Origin: Cytophagales bacterium
GTDB lineage: Bacteria; Bacteroidota; Bacteroidia; Cytophagales; Spirosomataceae
NCBI GenBank assembly: GCA_013298025.1
Contig: JAAFJE010000007.1
Coordinates: 124,001-188,000 of the forward strand
Direction of reading: 5' to 3'
DNA length: 64,000 nucleotides
The position numbers and the translations under genes are program-made. How positions within the stretch are numbered: the stretch's first letter is position 1; each line of letters starts with the position of its first letter. Below, in pieces: positions 17,226-26,588 of the stretch. The notes below the pieces were generated by a model. The model was not told the DNA's origin. It saw nothing but the letters and a program-made list of their open reading frames with translations, and searched no databases.

Positions 17226-19406
17226 ATGAAAAAAACATTATTTACACTATACATCAGTGGTTCTTTTATGTGCAGTTATGCACAAAGCAGCGATACCACT
17301 AGAAACCAAGTATTAGACCCCGTAACCGTAGAAGGTGTACGGCTACAGCATACAGCTATCAACCTCAATCCCGTGCAAGGCACGTATATTTATGCAGGGA
17401 AAAAGAGTGAGGTCATTAGTCTCGGACAACTCAACGCCAATATTTCGGAAAAAACGCCTCGCCAGATTTTTGCCAAAATACCCGGTGTTTTTGTGTATGA
17501 TATGGACGGTTCGGGTAATCAAATCAATATTTCGGCCCGTGGCCTCGACCCTCACCGTGGTTGGGAATTTAACCTTCGGAAAGATGGCATCTTGACCAAC
17601 TCAGATATGTATGCTTATCCTGCAAGTCATTACAGTGTGCCTTTAGAAAGTATCGAAAAAATAGAATTGGTGAGAGGCACGGGGTCATTGCAATATGGGG
17701 CACAATTTGGAGGAATGATAAATTACCTTTCTAAAAAAGGAGATACAACACGGCATTTTGGTTTTGAAAGTTTCAGTACGGTTGGAAGTTACAACCTCAT
17801 GAGTACCTACAACGCTATTGGGGGAAGAGTAGGGAAATTCAGTTATTATGCTTATATAGCCAAACGCAGCCGAGACGGCTACCGAAAAAATGAGCATACC
17901 GACTATGAAGCAGCAGGCGTAAGCCTTGATTTTCAAGCTACTGCAAGTCTTAACTTTCGCTTATCATGGGCAAAATCAAGCTATTTATACCGTATTCCAG
18001 GGCCCTTGACAGATGCCATGTTTCGGGCAGACCCACAGCAGGCTACTCGCTCAAGAAACTATTTTAGCCCAACTATTCATATTCCTTCGCTCACAATACA
18101 ATGGAACGCAAGTGCCAATACCAGCATACAATGGGTCAGTTCGGCTGTATTGGGCAACCGCAGCAGTGTTTTGTATGACAAGCTTGCTACCGTAAAAGAC
18201 ACAATCAATCCAGTGACCAACCAGTACAACAATCGTCAAGTGGACATCGACGAGTTTAATAGTTATACCCACGAATTACGGGTTTTACAACATTATAATC
18301 TTGGTTATCAAAGAAGTACCTTAGTTTCGGGCGTGCAATTGATGCACAACGACTTGCACCGCCAACAATTAGGCAAAGGTACTACTGGAAGCGATTACGA
18401 TTTGTCGTTGGTGAGTGGAACGTGGGGACGTGACCTGCATTTTAAAACAAAAAATCTCGCTTTATTTGTAGAAAATAGCTTGAGTTTAGGGGAAAAATTG
18501 ACCGCTAACATAGGAGCCAGGCTAGAAATTGGCGAAAGCAACATGACGGGAAGCATCAGTTATTATCCCGAAAATAGCATTCCTGTGCGTATCCAGCACC
18601 ATTATACCTTGTTGGGAGGAAGCTTTAGCTATAAACCAACGGATGGGTCTGAAATCTACGGAGGGTTTGCACAAGCCTATCGTCCTATGATTTTCAAAGA
18701 TTTAATACCCGCCTCTATTTATGAAAAAGTTGACGAAAATATCAAAGATGCCCAAGGGTACAATGCCGAAATTGGTTGGCGTGGTCATTGGAAAAGCCTT
18801 AAATGGGATATTACAGGCTTTTTACTTCCTTACAACAACCGTTTTGGTACACTGGCCATGCAGGATGCCAATGGTAACTTTTATACCTACCGAACCAATA
18901 TTGGTAATTCGTTGACCAAAGGGATAGAGCTATTTGTACAAGGGTATTGGCCATTGGGCAATAAAACCAGTCTAAGTGCCTTTACCTCAACGGCTTTGGT
19001 GGATGGTCGTTATACTTCAGGACAAATCAAAATGGGCAACCAAAATATTGCTTTAGCAGGGAAAAAAATAGAAAGTGTACCGAATCTTATTTCAAGAAAT
19101 AGCCTTACATTTACATGGCTTAATTGTAGCATTACGGCATTGTACAGCTATACCGCCGAATCGTATGCCGATGCACTCAACACCCTCGTGCCCAGCGAAA
19201 CAGGGGCTGTAGGATTGGTGCCAGCTTATGGTATTCTCGATGTGAATGCCACTTATCAGGTATCGAGCAAATTAGCATTCAAAACCAGTTTAAGTAACCT
19301 TACCAATAAAAGTTATTTCACCAAACGACCGCTCTTTTATCCTGGTCCTGGCGTGTGGCCTTCTGATGGCATTAGTGGAAATGTATCTGTAGTATTGAAA
19401 CTATAG
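17226..19406 (+). CDS. TonB-dependent receptor (FecA-like)
   Basis: A 726-residue outer-membrane receptor with signal peptide 'MKKTLFTLYISGSFMCSYAQ'. It has a TonB-box-like start ('VLDPVTVEG'), a plug domain (about 55-175, with 'QIFAKIPGVFVYDMDGSG' and 'IEKIELVRGTGSLQYGAQFG'), and a barrel ending with a TonB-receptor C-terminus ('GISGNVSVVLKL'). It lacks the carboxypeptidase-like prefix of SusC proteins and matches the size of ferric-citrate or siderophore receptors. With the two small genes upstream it forms a likely uptake operon closed by the hairpin at 19418. The substrate is not determined; iron or another metal chelate is most likely. Confidence 0.93.
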   Translation: MKKTLFTLYISGSFMCSYAQSSDTTRNQVLDPVTVEGVRLQHTAINLNPVQGTYIYAGKKSEVISLGQLNANISEKTPRQIFAKIPGVFVYDMDGSGNQINISARGLDPHRGWEFNLRKDGILTNSDMYAYPASHYSVPLESIEKIELVRGTGSLQYGAQFGGMINYLSKKGDTTRHFGFESFSTVGSYNLMSTYNAIGGRVGKFSYYAYIAKRSRDGYRKNEHTDYEAAGVSLDFQATASLNFRLSWAKSSYLYRIPGPLTDAMFRADPQQATRSRNYFSPTIHIPSLTIQWNASANTSIQWVSSAVLGNRSSVLYDKLATVKDTINPVTNQYNNRQVDIDEFNSYTHELRVLQHYNLGYQRSTLVSGVQLMHNDLHRQQLGKGTTGSDYDLSLVSGTWGRDLHFKTKNLALFVENSLSLGEKLTANIGARLEIGESNMTGSISYYPENSIPVRIQHHYTLLGGSFSYKPTDGSEIYGGFAQAYRPMIFKDLIPASIYEKVDENIKDAQGYNAEIGWRGHWKSLKWDITGFLLPYNNRFGTLAMQDANGNFYTYRTNIGNSLTKGIELFVQGYWPLGNKTSLSAFTSTALVDGRYTSGQIKMGNQNIALAGKKIESVPNLISRNSLTFTWLNCSITALYSYTAESYADALNTLVPSETGAVGLVPAYGILDVNATYQVSSKLAFKTSLSNLTNKSYFTKRPLFYPGPGVWPSDGISGNVSVVLKL

Positions 19407-19417
19407 CCTACAAGTAT

Positions 19418-19467
19418 GAAATCGGATATTTTAGGAAATAGCAACTTTTTTTAAAATATCCGATTTC
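19418..19467 (+). terminator. Terminator of the FecA-like receptor operon
   Basis: A perfect 15-bp inverted repeat, 'GAAATCGGATATTTT' (19418-19432) with 19453-19467, lies 12 bp after the stop codon. The loop is 20 nt and itself ends in a T-run. Confidence 0.7.
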
Positions 19468-19560
19468 AGTAATTTAAAATAGTTTTAAAGTTTTAACATT
19501 TTCATATATTACCCATTCCTCCATCAAAAATATTACTCAATTTTATCGACTAACTAAATT

Positions 19561-21273
19561 ATGAAAACAAACCTTTTACTTGTACTTTTTGCCTTTTGCG
19601 TCTTGCCGGGTGTAGCACAAACCTTTTCGGTAACATATACCGAAAAACTTAGCCAAAAGCCTTTAGACGGGCGTTTGATGCTTTTTTTGGCAAAATCTAA
19701 TGCCCAAGAGCCACGCCGACAAATCAGCGACGATGCCGATACGCAGTTGATGTTTGGCATAGATGTCAACCAATGGAAGCCCAATCAGCCCATGATTGTT
19801 GACGACAAAGCCTTTGGGTATCCGATTCAACGCATCAGCCAAGTGCCAGCAGGCGAATATTACGCCCAAGTATTGTTGCATAAATACGAAACCTTTCATC
19901 GGGCTGATGGCCACGTGGTGCACTTGCCTATGGATAGAGGCGAAGGGCAACAGTTTAACGATGCTCCGGGCAATGTCTATAGCATACCCGTAAAAATTAC
20001 GTTGAAAAAAACCACCAAACAGCCTTTTCAATTGCTCATTACGCAGGAAGTACCACCAATTACGCCACCCAAAGACACCAAATATATCAAGCATATTCGC
20101 ATCAAAAGTGAGCTACTGAGCAAGTTTTGGGGAAGAGATATGTACCTTGGTGCACACGTGTTGTTGCCCGAAGGCTTCGATACGCACCCAGAAGCACATT
20201 ACCCATTGGCCGTTTTTCACGGGCATTTCCCTGCTGATTTCAGTGGTTTTAGCGAAACGCCTCCACCTGCCGATATGAAAACGGATGATTATTCGGCTCG
20301 TTTTCATATTTATGGCTATAATAAAATCGTCAAAGATGAAGCCTATAATTTTTACAAACAATGGACAAGCAAAGATTTTCCAAGAATGTTAATTGTAGAA
20401 ATCCAACATGCTAATCAATTTTACGATGATTCTTACGCCGTAAACTCAGCCAATTTAGGGCCTTATGGCGATGCCATTACTTATGAGTTGATTCCGTACA
20501 TAGAAAAGCAATTTAGAGGCATCGGACAAGGCTGGGCGAGGTTTTTGTACGGCGGTTCTACGGGTGGTTGGGAAGCACTGGCTGCCCAAATTTTTTACCC
20601 CGACGAATACAACGGTTGTTTTGCGGCTTGTCCCGACCCTATTTCTTTTCAGGCTTATACCGCCATTGATTTGTACAAATTTTCAAATGCTTATTACTAC
20701 GATAGTCCTTGGAAAAAAACGGCTATTCCGGGCAAAAGAGATTACCTTGGCACGGTAAAATGTACCGTCGAAGATATGAATTACCACGAACTAGCCATTG
20801 GCGATAAATCTCGTTCGGGTGGGCAATGGGACATTTGGGAAGCCGTATTTTCGCCCATAGGCAAAGACGGGTATCCGCAACGTATTTTTGATAAAAAAAC
20901 AGGAGTTATTGATAAAAAAGTAGCCGAATATTGGAAAGAGCATTTCGATTTATTGCATATTCTTCAAAGAGATTGGGCTGTTTTAGGCCCAAAATTGCAA
21001 GGAAAAATCCATATTTATTGTGGCGATATGGATAACTATTATCTCAATAATGCGGTGTATTTGATGGAAGATTTTCTGAAAAATGTTAAAAATCCGACCT
21101 ACGATGGCGAGGTAGCTTATGGCGACCGTGCCGAACACTGTTGGAACGGCGACCCCAATCAGCCTAATTACATTTCTCGGTTGCGTTACAATACAATGTA
21201 TCTTCCTAAAATCCTCAAACGCATCAGTTTGGCTGCACCCAAAGGTGCTGATTTGACCAGTTGGAAATATTAA
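19561..21273 (+). CDS. Exported alpha/beta-hydrolase (esterase-D-like)
   Basis: A 570-residue exported protein with signal peptide 'MKTNLLLVLFAFCVLPGVAQ'. An N-terminal beta-rich domain (about 20-180) precedes an esterase-D-type hydrolase fold. The nucleophile elbow is 'GGSTGG' with Ser333, the oxyanion region is 'YPLAVFHGHFP' (about 218-228), and a late 'RAEHCWNG' may supply the catalytic His. It probably cleaves an ester in the periplasm. It may help release metal from a siderophore taken up by the neighbouring receptor, but this is only suggested by position, since a terminator separates the two genes. Confidence 0.8.
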   Translation: MKTNLLLVLFAFCVLPGVAQTFSVTYTEKLSQKPLDGRLMLFLAKSNAQEPRRQISDDADTQLMFGIDVNQWKPNQPMIVDDKAFGYPIQRISQVPAGEYYAQVLLHKYETFHRADGHVVHLPMDRGEGQQFNDAPGNVYSIPVKITLKKTTKQPFQLLITQEVPPITPPKDTKYIKHIRIKSELLSKFWGRDMYLGAHVLLPEGFDTHPEAHYPLAVFHGHFPADFSGFSETPPPADMKTDDYSARFHIYGYNKIVKDEAYNFYKQWTSKDFPRMLIVEIQHANQFYDDSYAVNSANLGPYGDAITYELIPYIEKQFRGIGQGWARFLYGGSTGGWEALAAQIFYPDEYNGCFAACPDPISFQAYTAIDLYKFSNAYYYDSPWKKTAIPGKRDYLGTVKCTVEDMNYHELAIGDKSRSGGQWDIWEAVFSPIGKDGYPQRIFDKKTGVIDKKVAEYWKEHFDLLHILQRDWAVLGPKLQGKIHIYCGDMDNYYLNNAVYLMEDFLKNVKNPTYDGEVAYGDRAEHCWNGDPNQPNYISRLRYNTMYLPKILKRISLAAPKGADLTSWKY

Positions 21274-21281
21274 GTACTAAA

Positions 21282-21361
21282 TATTGGATGTTTGATTGCT
21301 ACAGTTGGATAAAAAGCTTTGAATCGTGAAAAGCATTCTTCCGCAATCAAACATCCGATAT
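21282..21361 (+). terminator. Long inverted repeat after the esterase gene
   Basis: 'GGATGTTTGATTGC' (21286-21299) and its exact complement at 21343-21356 enclose 43 nt. One more pairing block with a G-T pair extends the arms outward. It could end the esterase transcript, though the loop is long. Confidence 0.45.
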
Positions 21362-21547
21362 GGATAGTATAAAAAAGAGTGAAGGCGATTTAAAATTGCC
21401 AATTTCGGAAATATAAAAAAAGTACCAGCTTTTTATCAATCCTTCCTACAGTACCAGTCATACTTTTTACTTACATTTGTCTGGTTGTCATCCACTATAG
21501 AGAAGACCTTTACCCAAACCTTTTTCGCTCATAAAACCTTCCATGCT

Positions 21548-22489
21548 ATGATTACCACCAATATTTTGCTTCTTATCCTAACGCTTGTAGCACTGGGGGT
21601 GCCGCTGGTGTTCTTTTTTATGTATCGAAAAATGCTGACAAAAGAGCCTTCGGCAGAGATGTTTAGTAAAATGATAGATTTTTTGAAATGGTACATTACT
21701 TCGGTTGTACTGGTGGTGATTGTGGCGATTATCGACAATGGACTAAAAGAACGAGAACAAGGCGTAAAAGAAATGGAAAGCTTTGATAATTACGTCGATA
21801 TTGTTACGCCAACCGATACCCTGAGTTTGAATAAACGCTACGAATTGGCCAAATACTTGGCTACAGTACTGCCTTCCAAAAACCTGCGTGAACGCTGGAG
21901 TGCCTATTTGGATACGCTTCGCCCCAGAGTGAAAAAGCAAGTCTTGTTGGATTCGTCTAACAACGTAATCAATAAAGAACAAAACCTCGATTCGTTCCTA
22001 AAACAGGTGAAAGAAATCAAGAAAAAACTCTATACCGATGGCGATAATACCGAAAAAAGCGAACAGCAATTGGCGTTAGATAGCATTGTTTATGAGGTAG
22101 ATAGACACGAAAAAGAAGAGCAGGGAAAGAAAACACACGATAGGAAAATTGGGATAAAACAAGAAAAATACCTGAGCAAAAAAGATTTTTTGATAGACGT
22201 TTTTTACCTAGAATCTCAACCCAAAACCCAACAACAAGCCAAAAATATGGAGTTACTATTGACCAAAAATGGTTTCGATGCAAGGGTTCGTAAATTGAGC
22301 GATGTCATTAATTCTAAAATTGGCTACCAAGTGTATGACAATCAAATTCGGATAGATAAAGACAATGCCATTGAAAAAAAATGGGCCGACGAAATTCAAA
22401 CGACGATAAAACAAAAAGATATAAATACAAGAATCAGCGAAACTACAACCCAATCGAAAGGATATATTAGTGTGTTTTTTGTAAAATAA
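21548..22489 (+). CDS. Membrane protein with SPOR-like C-terminus, unknown function
   Basis: The frame begins at a TTG (21485), but the ATG at 21548 ('MITTNILLLILTL') places a membrane helix right at the N-terminus and is preferred (313 residues). A second helix follows at about residues 46-64 ('WYITSVVLVVIVAIID'). A charged, coiled-coil-like region comes next, then a C-terminal stretch ('FLIDVFYLESQPKTQQQAKN' ... 'NGFDARVRKL' ... 'IGYQVYDNQIRI') that resembles SPOR-type or LytR-C-type domains. The function is not known. It lies 19 bp upstream of coaX, so the two are probably co-transcribed. Confidence 0.7.
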   Translation: MITTNILLLILTLVALGVPLVFFFMYRKMLTKEPSAEMFSKMIDFLKWYITSVVLVVIVAIIDNGLKEREQGVKEMESFDNYVDIVTPTDTLSLNKRYELAKYLATVLPSKNLRERWSAYLDTLRPRVKKQVLLDSSNNVINKEQNLDSFLKQVKEIKKKLYTDGDNTEKSEQQLALDSIVYEVDRHEKEEQGKKTHDRKIGIKQEKYLSKKDFLIDVFYLESQPKTQQQAKNMELLLTKNGFDARVRKLSDVINSKIGYQVYDNQIRIDKDNAIEKKWADEIQTTIKQKDINTRISETTTQSKGYISVFFVK

Positions 22490-22508
22490 TATTCAATTAC
22501 CTCATTTT

Positions 22509-23282
22509 ATGCTTTTAGCCATTGATATAGGCAATACCGATATTGTGTTTGGTATGAACGACCAGCACACGTGGATACATCAATTTAGAATTAGTTCTGC
22601 TTATTCGAAGCGTGCCCACGATTACGAAGCACAGTTGCGTATGCTCTTTTTAGAAAATTCGCTTGCTTTAGATTCCATCCAAACGGCCGTGATAAGCTGT
22701 GTTGTGCCAGATTTACGACAAGTCATCAAAGAAATGGTGGGCGATATGTTTGGCATCGAGGCGATTATCATTGGCCCAGAGGTGTATCCTTTATTAAAAA
22801 TGGAAATTTTAAGCCCCTATGAAATCGGTACCGATTTGGTAAGCAATGCTGCGTATGCCTATTATACGTACCGACAAACCTGCTTAATTGTCGATTTCGG
22901 AACAGCCCTTACCTTTACGGTGGTGTCGGGCGAAGGTAAAATTTTGGGTGTTTCTATCGCTCCGGGCCTTAAAACAGCCGTTAAATCGCTTTTTTCTAAT
23001 ACAGCCCAATTGCCCGAAGTGCCGCTTGTCATGCCTGAATCTGCTATTGGGAAAAATACGGTACACGCCATTCAGGCAGGAATTTTGTGGGGCTACGTGG
23101 GCATGGTCAAAGAAATGATTGCCCAAATTAAAAACGAAGTCGGACAAGACTGTAAAGTATTGGCTACAGGCGGACTGTCGTCGATTTTGACCCCATTACG
23201 CAATGAGTTCGACGAAGTGGATAAGTCGCTTACACTCAATGGCATCAAAATAATTGCCGAGTTGGTAAGCCCTGATGCTTAA
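22509..23282 (+). CDS. coaX: Type III pantothenate kinase
   Basis: A 257-residue cytosolic kinase of the ASKHA fold that phosphorylates pantothenate, the first step of coenzyme A synthesis. The phosphate-1 motif 'LLAIDIGNTDIVFGM' is at the N-terminus. 'EIGTDLVSNAAYAY' (about residue 108) carries the GxDR-type region, 'IVDFGTALTFTVV' (about 126-138) is the second phosphate motif, and 'ISIAPGLKTAVKSLF' and 'ILATGGLSS'-like motifs follow. Length and motifs are normal for CoaX, and the start is the ATG at 22509. A GC-rich hairpin 47 bp downstream ends the transcript. Confidence 0.96.
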   Translation: MLLAIDIGNTDIVFGMNDQHTWIHQFRISSAYSKRAHDYEAQLRMLFLENSLALDSIQTAVISCVVPDLRQVIKEMVGDMFGIEAIIIGPEVYPLLKMEILSPYEIGTDLVSNAAYAYYTYRQTCLIVDFGTALTFTVVSGEGKILGVSIAPGLKTAVKSLFSNTAQLPEVPLVMPESAIGKNTVHAIQAGILWGYVGMVKEMIAQIKNEVGQDCKVLATGGLSSILTPLRNEFDEVDKSLTLNGIKIIAELVSPDA

Positions 23283-23328
23283 CCTAATTCTTTCACAAAA
23301 TTTTTCATTTTTCTGCTAAAAAAACGAT

Positions 23329-23353
23329 AGGCCTGCAACCTTTTGGCAGGCCT
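23329..23353 (+). terminator. Terminator of coaX
   Basis: 'AGGCCTGC' (23329-23336) pairs with 'GCAGGCCT' (23346-23353), preceded by an A-run and followed by 'TTGCATCTT'. Confidence 0.75.
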
Positions 23354-23550
23354 TTGCATCTTATTGTCAAAAACCTTCCTACTATCCCCTTCCTTGTTGC
23401 TTATGGGTGTGCTTTACCACTTATCCTGTAGCAGAACCAATCGGGTAGTTTGCATTGCAAGGTAGTAGGTATATTACTTAATTTTACCTCATCAATTCAA
23501 TGAATGTACCTCAACAAAGCATACATTCTTTAAACTTCTCGTCACACAAT

Positions 23551-26010
23551 ATGAAACGTTTTTTATTATTCATCAGCATTTGTTTTCTTGGTTTTATACA
23601 AGAATCTATGGCACAAGGAAAAGGGAAAATCACAGGACAAGTAATTGACCAAGCTCAAAAAATTGTCGAGTTTCCAACGGCTACTTTATTAAAAGCCAAA
23701 GACAGCACTTTGGTCAAGGGGGCTTTGGGTGATTCAAACGGCATTTTTGCATTTGAAAATGTTCCTAATGGCGAGTATATCGTAGGAATTAGCCAAATGG
23801 GTTACAAAAAATTCTTTTCGCCTAAAATCATTCTTACCGAAGGAAATTATCAGGTTAATCTTAGTAAAGTACAAGTACAAGAAGAAAGCAAACAACTTGG
23901 CGAAGTGGTTGTTTCGGCACAAAAACCGTTCATCGAGCGACAAGTAGATAAAACCATTGTGAATATAGAAAACAGCGTTGTGGCAGCAGGGTCAACGGCA
24001 TTGGAAGTATTGGAACGCTCGCCAGGCGTGATGGTCGATAAAGATGGAAACATTACGTTGAAAGGGAAACAAGGGGTAAAAGTGATGATTGATGGCAAAA
24101 TTTCGTATTTATCTGGACAAGACCTGACTAATTTTTTACGCAATATGTCGGCCGAACAATTGGCTCAGTTAGAGATTATCACCAATCCTTCGTCGAAATA
24201 CGATGCGGCTGGTACGGCTGGTATCATCAATATCAAGATGAAGAAAAATGCCAATATTGGACTCAACGGCTCGGCTACGGCTGGCATTGGGCATGGAAAA
24301 TATTTACGAGAAAACGCTTCGCTCAACCTCAATTACCGCAACCAAAAAGTGAATATTTTTGGTAATTACAACTGGAACGAACGCCGCCAAGAAAACACCA
24401 ACGATATTTATCGCTATTTCCACAATGAAGGCGAAACGTATTATGCACAAAGTCGTCGGGTGGGTTATAGTTATAACCATGCTTTGAAGGCTGGGGTTGA
24501 TTATTTTTTAAGTGAAAAAACAACCATTGGCGTGCTTATCAATGGCTCTACAGGACGTTGGAAGGCTGATTCGGCGATGACCACTACCACCAAAATTGTC
24601 AACAACCAAGTAGTACAAACAATTCCAACCGCCAATAATGCCTCGAATCCTTGGAAAAACATTTCGGCAAACCTCAACCTCAAACATACCTTCGACTCGA
24701 CAGGCAGAGAACTGACGCTCGATTTAGACTATGCGTATTACAACGACCAAGCCGATAACAGCTATATTACACAGTATTTCAACGGAAGCAACCTCAGCAG
24801 TAAGTTCCGCTCCGATTCGATTATTCTCAACAAAAGCGTGTCTGATATTCACCAATATTCGGTTAAGTTAGATTACACCTTGCCTGTATCGAAAATAGCC
24901 AAATGGGGCATGGGCTTGAAGTCGAGCTATGTGGCGACGCAGAATGATTTGCGTTTTTTTGGTAAAAAAGAAGGCAGCAACGACATCCTTTTTTTAACCC
25001 AAAATAGCAATAATTTCGACTACAAAGAAAACATCCATGCGGCCTATCTCAACTATCAAACCAAGTACAAAAAATGGAGTTTTCAGGCAGGTTTACGAGG
25101 CGAGTGGACCATCGCCAACGGCAAGTCGTTAGGCTATGCAACCATGAAAGATTCGACTTTCAAACGCAATTATTTTCAGGTATTTCCGAGTGCTTTTGTG
25201 CAGTACGAAGCCAATAAAAACCATACCTTGGGCTTAACGTACAGCCGTCGCATCGACCGCCCAAGCTATGACCAGTTGAATCCGTTTTTGTTTTTCTTAG
25301 ACCCTTACACCTACCAAGTGGGCAACCCATATTTGCGTCCGCAGTTGACCAATTCGTTTGAGCTAAATCACTCTTTCAAAGGCGTGTTGTCAACCACCAT
25401 CAGCTACAGCCACACCAACGATGTGATGTCTGATTTATTGAAACAAAACGATGCAACCAGAGCCACGTATCAAACCAGCGATAACCTCGCTACCCAAGAC
25501 AACCTTGGCATAACCATTTCGGCACCATTGCCCATTACAAAATGGTGGATGAGCGTGAATGAATTTAATTTGAATTATACCAAAATTACGGGAAATGTAC
25601 AAAATGTAACGATTGTGCCAGAAGCGACCAACTATTATTTCAACCTGAATAACACCTTTTCTTTGCCCAACGATTACAAAATAGAGTTTGGCGGTTGGTA
25701 TAGCTCAGGTGGTTTGTGGAGCATTTTTAAAATTAGTCCGCAAGGAGCTGTCAATTTTGGGATTCAAAAAACCTTGCTCAACAAAAAAGCTACCTTAAAA
25801 TTCAATATCCAAGATATTTTCTTTACCAACAAAGCCACGGCACAGGTAAAATATGGCAATGTGGACATCAGTGCAGCCAACACGTGGGATAGCCGTCAGG
25901 CCCGTTTGACCTTTAGTTATCGTTTTGGTAATTCAAAAATTGCTGGAGCAAGAGGACGCTCAACAGGACTTGACGATGAAAAAAGACGGGTGAAAAACGG
26001 AGGGAATTAA
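23551..26010 (+). CDS. TonB-dependent receptor, outer-membrane beta-barrel (OMP_b-brl_3) family
   Basis: The ATG at 23551 ('MKRFLLFISICFLGFIQESMAQ') gives a proper signal peptide, so the protein has 819 residues and the 17 upstream codons are ignored. A carboxypeptidase-regulatory-like domain (about 25-110, 'GKGKITGQVIDQA') is followed by a plug ('LERSPGVMVDKDGNITLKGK') and an outer-membrane barrel of the OMP_b-brl_3 type. The very C-terminus is basic ('DDEKRRVKNGGN') and extends past the last strand ('ARLTFSYRFGN'). The ligand is unknown; these proteins are often stress- or metal-linked. A strong hairpin follows 25 bp after the stop. Confidence 0.9.
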   Translation: MKRFLLFISICFLGFIQESMAQGKGKITGQVIDQAQKIVEFPTATLLKAKDSTLVKGALGDSNGIFAFENVPNGEYIVGISQMGYKKFFSPKIILTEGNYQVNLSKVQVQEESKQLGEVVVSAQKPFIERQVDKTIVNIENSVVAAGSTALEVLERSPGVMVDKDGNITLKGKQGVKVMIDGKISYLSGQDLTNFLRNMSAEQLAQLEIITNPSSKYDAAGTAGIINIKMKKNANIGLNGSATAGIGHGKYLRENASLNLNYRNQKVNIFGNYNWNERRQENTNDIYRYFHNEGETYYAQSRRVGYSYNHALKAGVDYFLSEKTTIGVLINGSTGRWKADSAMTTTTKIVNNQVVQTIPTANNASNPWKNISANLNLKHTFDSTGRELTLDLDYAYYNDQADNSYITQYFNGSNLSSKFRSDSIILNKSVSDIHQYSVKLDYTLPVSKIAKWGMGLKSSYVATQNDLRFFGKKEGSNDILFLTQNSNNFDYKENIHAAYLNYQTKYKKWSFQAGLRGEWTIANGKSLGYATMKDSTFKRNYFQVFPSAFVQYEANKNHTLGLTYSRRIDRPSYDQLNPFLFFLDPYTYQVGNPYLRPQLTNSFELNHSFKGVLSTTISYSHTNDVMSDLLKQNDATRATYQTSDNLATQDNLGITISAPLPITKWWMSVNEFNLNYTKITGNVQNVTIVPEATNYYFNLNNTFSLPNDYKIEFGGWYSSGGLWSIFKISPQGAVNFGIQKTLLNKKATLKFNIQDIFFTNKATAQVKYGNVDISAANTWDSRQARLTFSYRFGNSKIAGARGRSTGLDDEKRRVKNGGN

Positions 26011-26035
26011 GTAAACGTAGTGAGCATTTCAATCA

Positions 26036-26078
26036 AAAAGACTTGAACAATGGGCTGAAAACCTAGTTCAAGTCTTTT
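26036..26078 (+). terminator. Terminator of the OMP_b-brl_3 receptor gene
   Basis: A perfect 13-bp inverted repeat: 'AAAAGACTTGAAC' (26036-26048) with 'GTTCAAGTCTTTT' (26066-26078), 17-nt loop. Confidence 0.78.
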
Positions 26079-26130
26079 GGTTCTTTAACGGAACTTGTAC
26101 TTTTCATGGTAAAAAATAACGGCTAAAAAC

Positions 26131-26301
26131 TTAGCGTAGGTCTAAATACGAAGGCTGATTCGCTTTGAGAAAACCTACAAACGACCTGATACCTAAAAGC
26201 AATTGCTTGTAAGGAGCTAATGCTTTTTTTGATTGTTTTTTGGCTTGGCTTTCTTGTGATTTTTTTACAATAAGCTCGGCAAGCAACAGATTGAATTTCA
26301 T
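26131..26301 (-). CDS. Small protein of 56 residues, unknown function
   Basis: This short frame on the minus strand starts at ATG (26301) and ends at TAA (26131-26133). It reads as a basic, helix-forming peptide: 'MKFNLLLAELIVKKSQES' ... 'KKALAPYKQLLLGIRSFVGF' ... 'SYLDLR'. The codons look ordinary for this genome and the composition is amphipathic with many Lys and Gln. A longer overlapping frame (26123-26347) has no protein-like features. A terminator from the opposite strand ends 50 bp away, so it sits in its own small transcription unit. No family is recognised; it could be a small regulator or membrane-associated peptide. Confidence 0.5.
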   Translation of the reverse strand: MKFNLLLAELIVKKSQESQAKKQSKKALAPYKQLLLGIRSFVGFLKANQPSYLDLR

Positions 26302-26360
26302 AATTTTTGTTATTTACGTGAAGAGTGCCGTTGTATTGATTGACCATTGCAGGTAAAAAA

Positions 26361-26412
26361 GTTGTGTAATGATACCTAAAGCAAATAGTTGATTATCAAA
26401 AAATTACACAAC
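26361..26412. repeat. 10-bp inverted repeat upstream of the 56-residue ORF
   Basis: 'GTTGTGTAAT' (26361-26370) recurs as 'ATTACACAAC' (26403-26412), 32 bp apart, 60 bp before the small ORF on the minus strand. It could be a two-site operator or chance. Confidence 0.35.
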
Positions 26413-26588
26413 AAACAACACTCGTAAAATAGCTTTAAGTATCGCTTTGTTAATTGAATGACACAAAGTTATACAAATAAGTTTCAGAATAACAAAAAAT
26501 ATAATTATTCAAATATAAGTTCTTTAAATAAGCCTATTTTGTTGAATTTTACTAAGAAACTAGCATAAAAATAATTATATAAACTCTT

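Noticed and set aside
26123-26347. A 74-codon minus-strand frame overlapping the 56-residue ORF
   Set aside because: Its composition is not protein-like, with Cys and Arg clusters, while the other frame gives a coherent helical peptide with ordinary codons.
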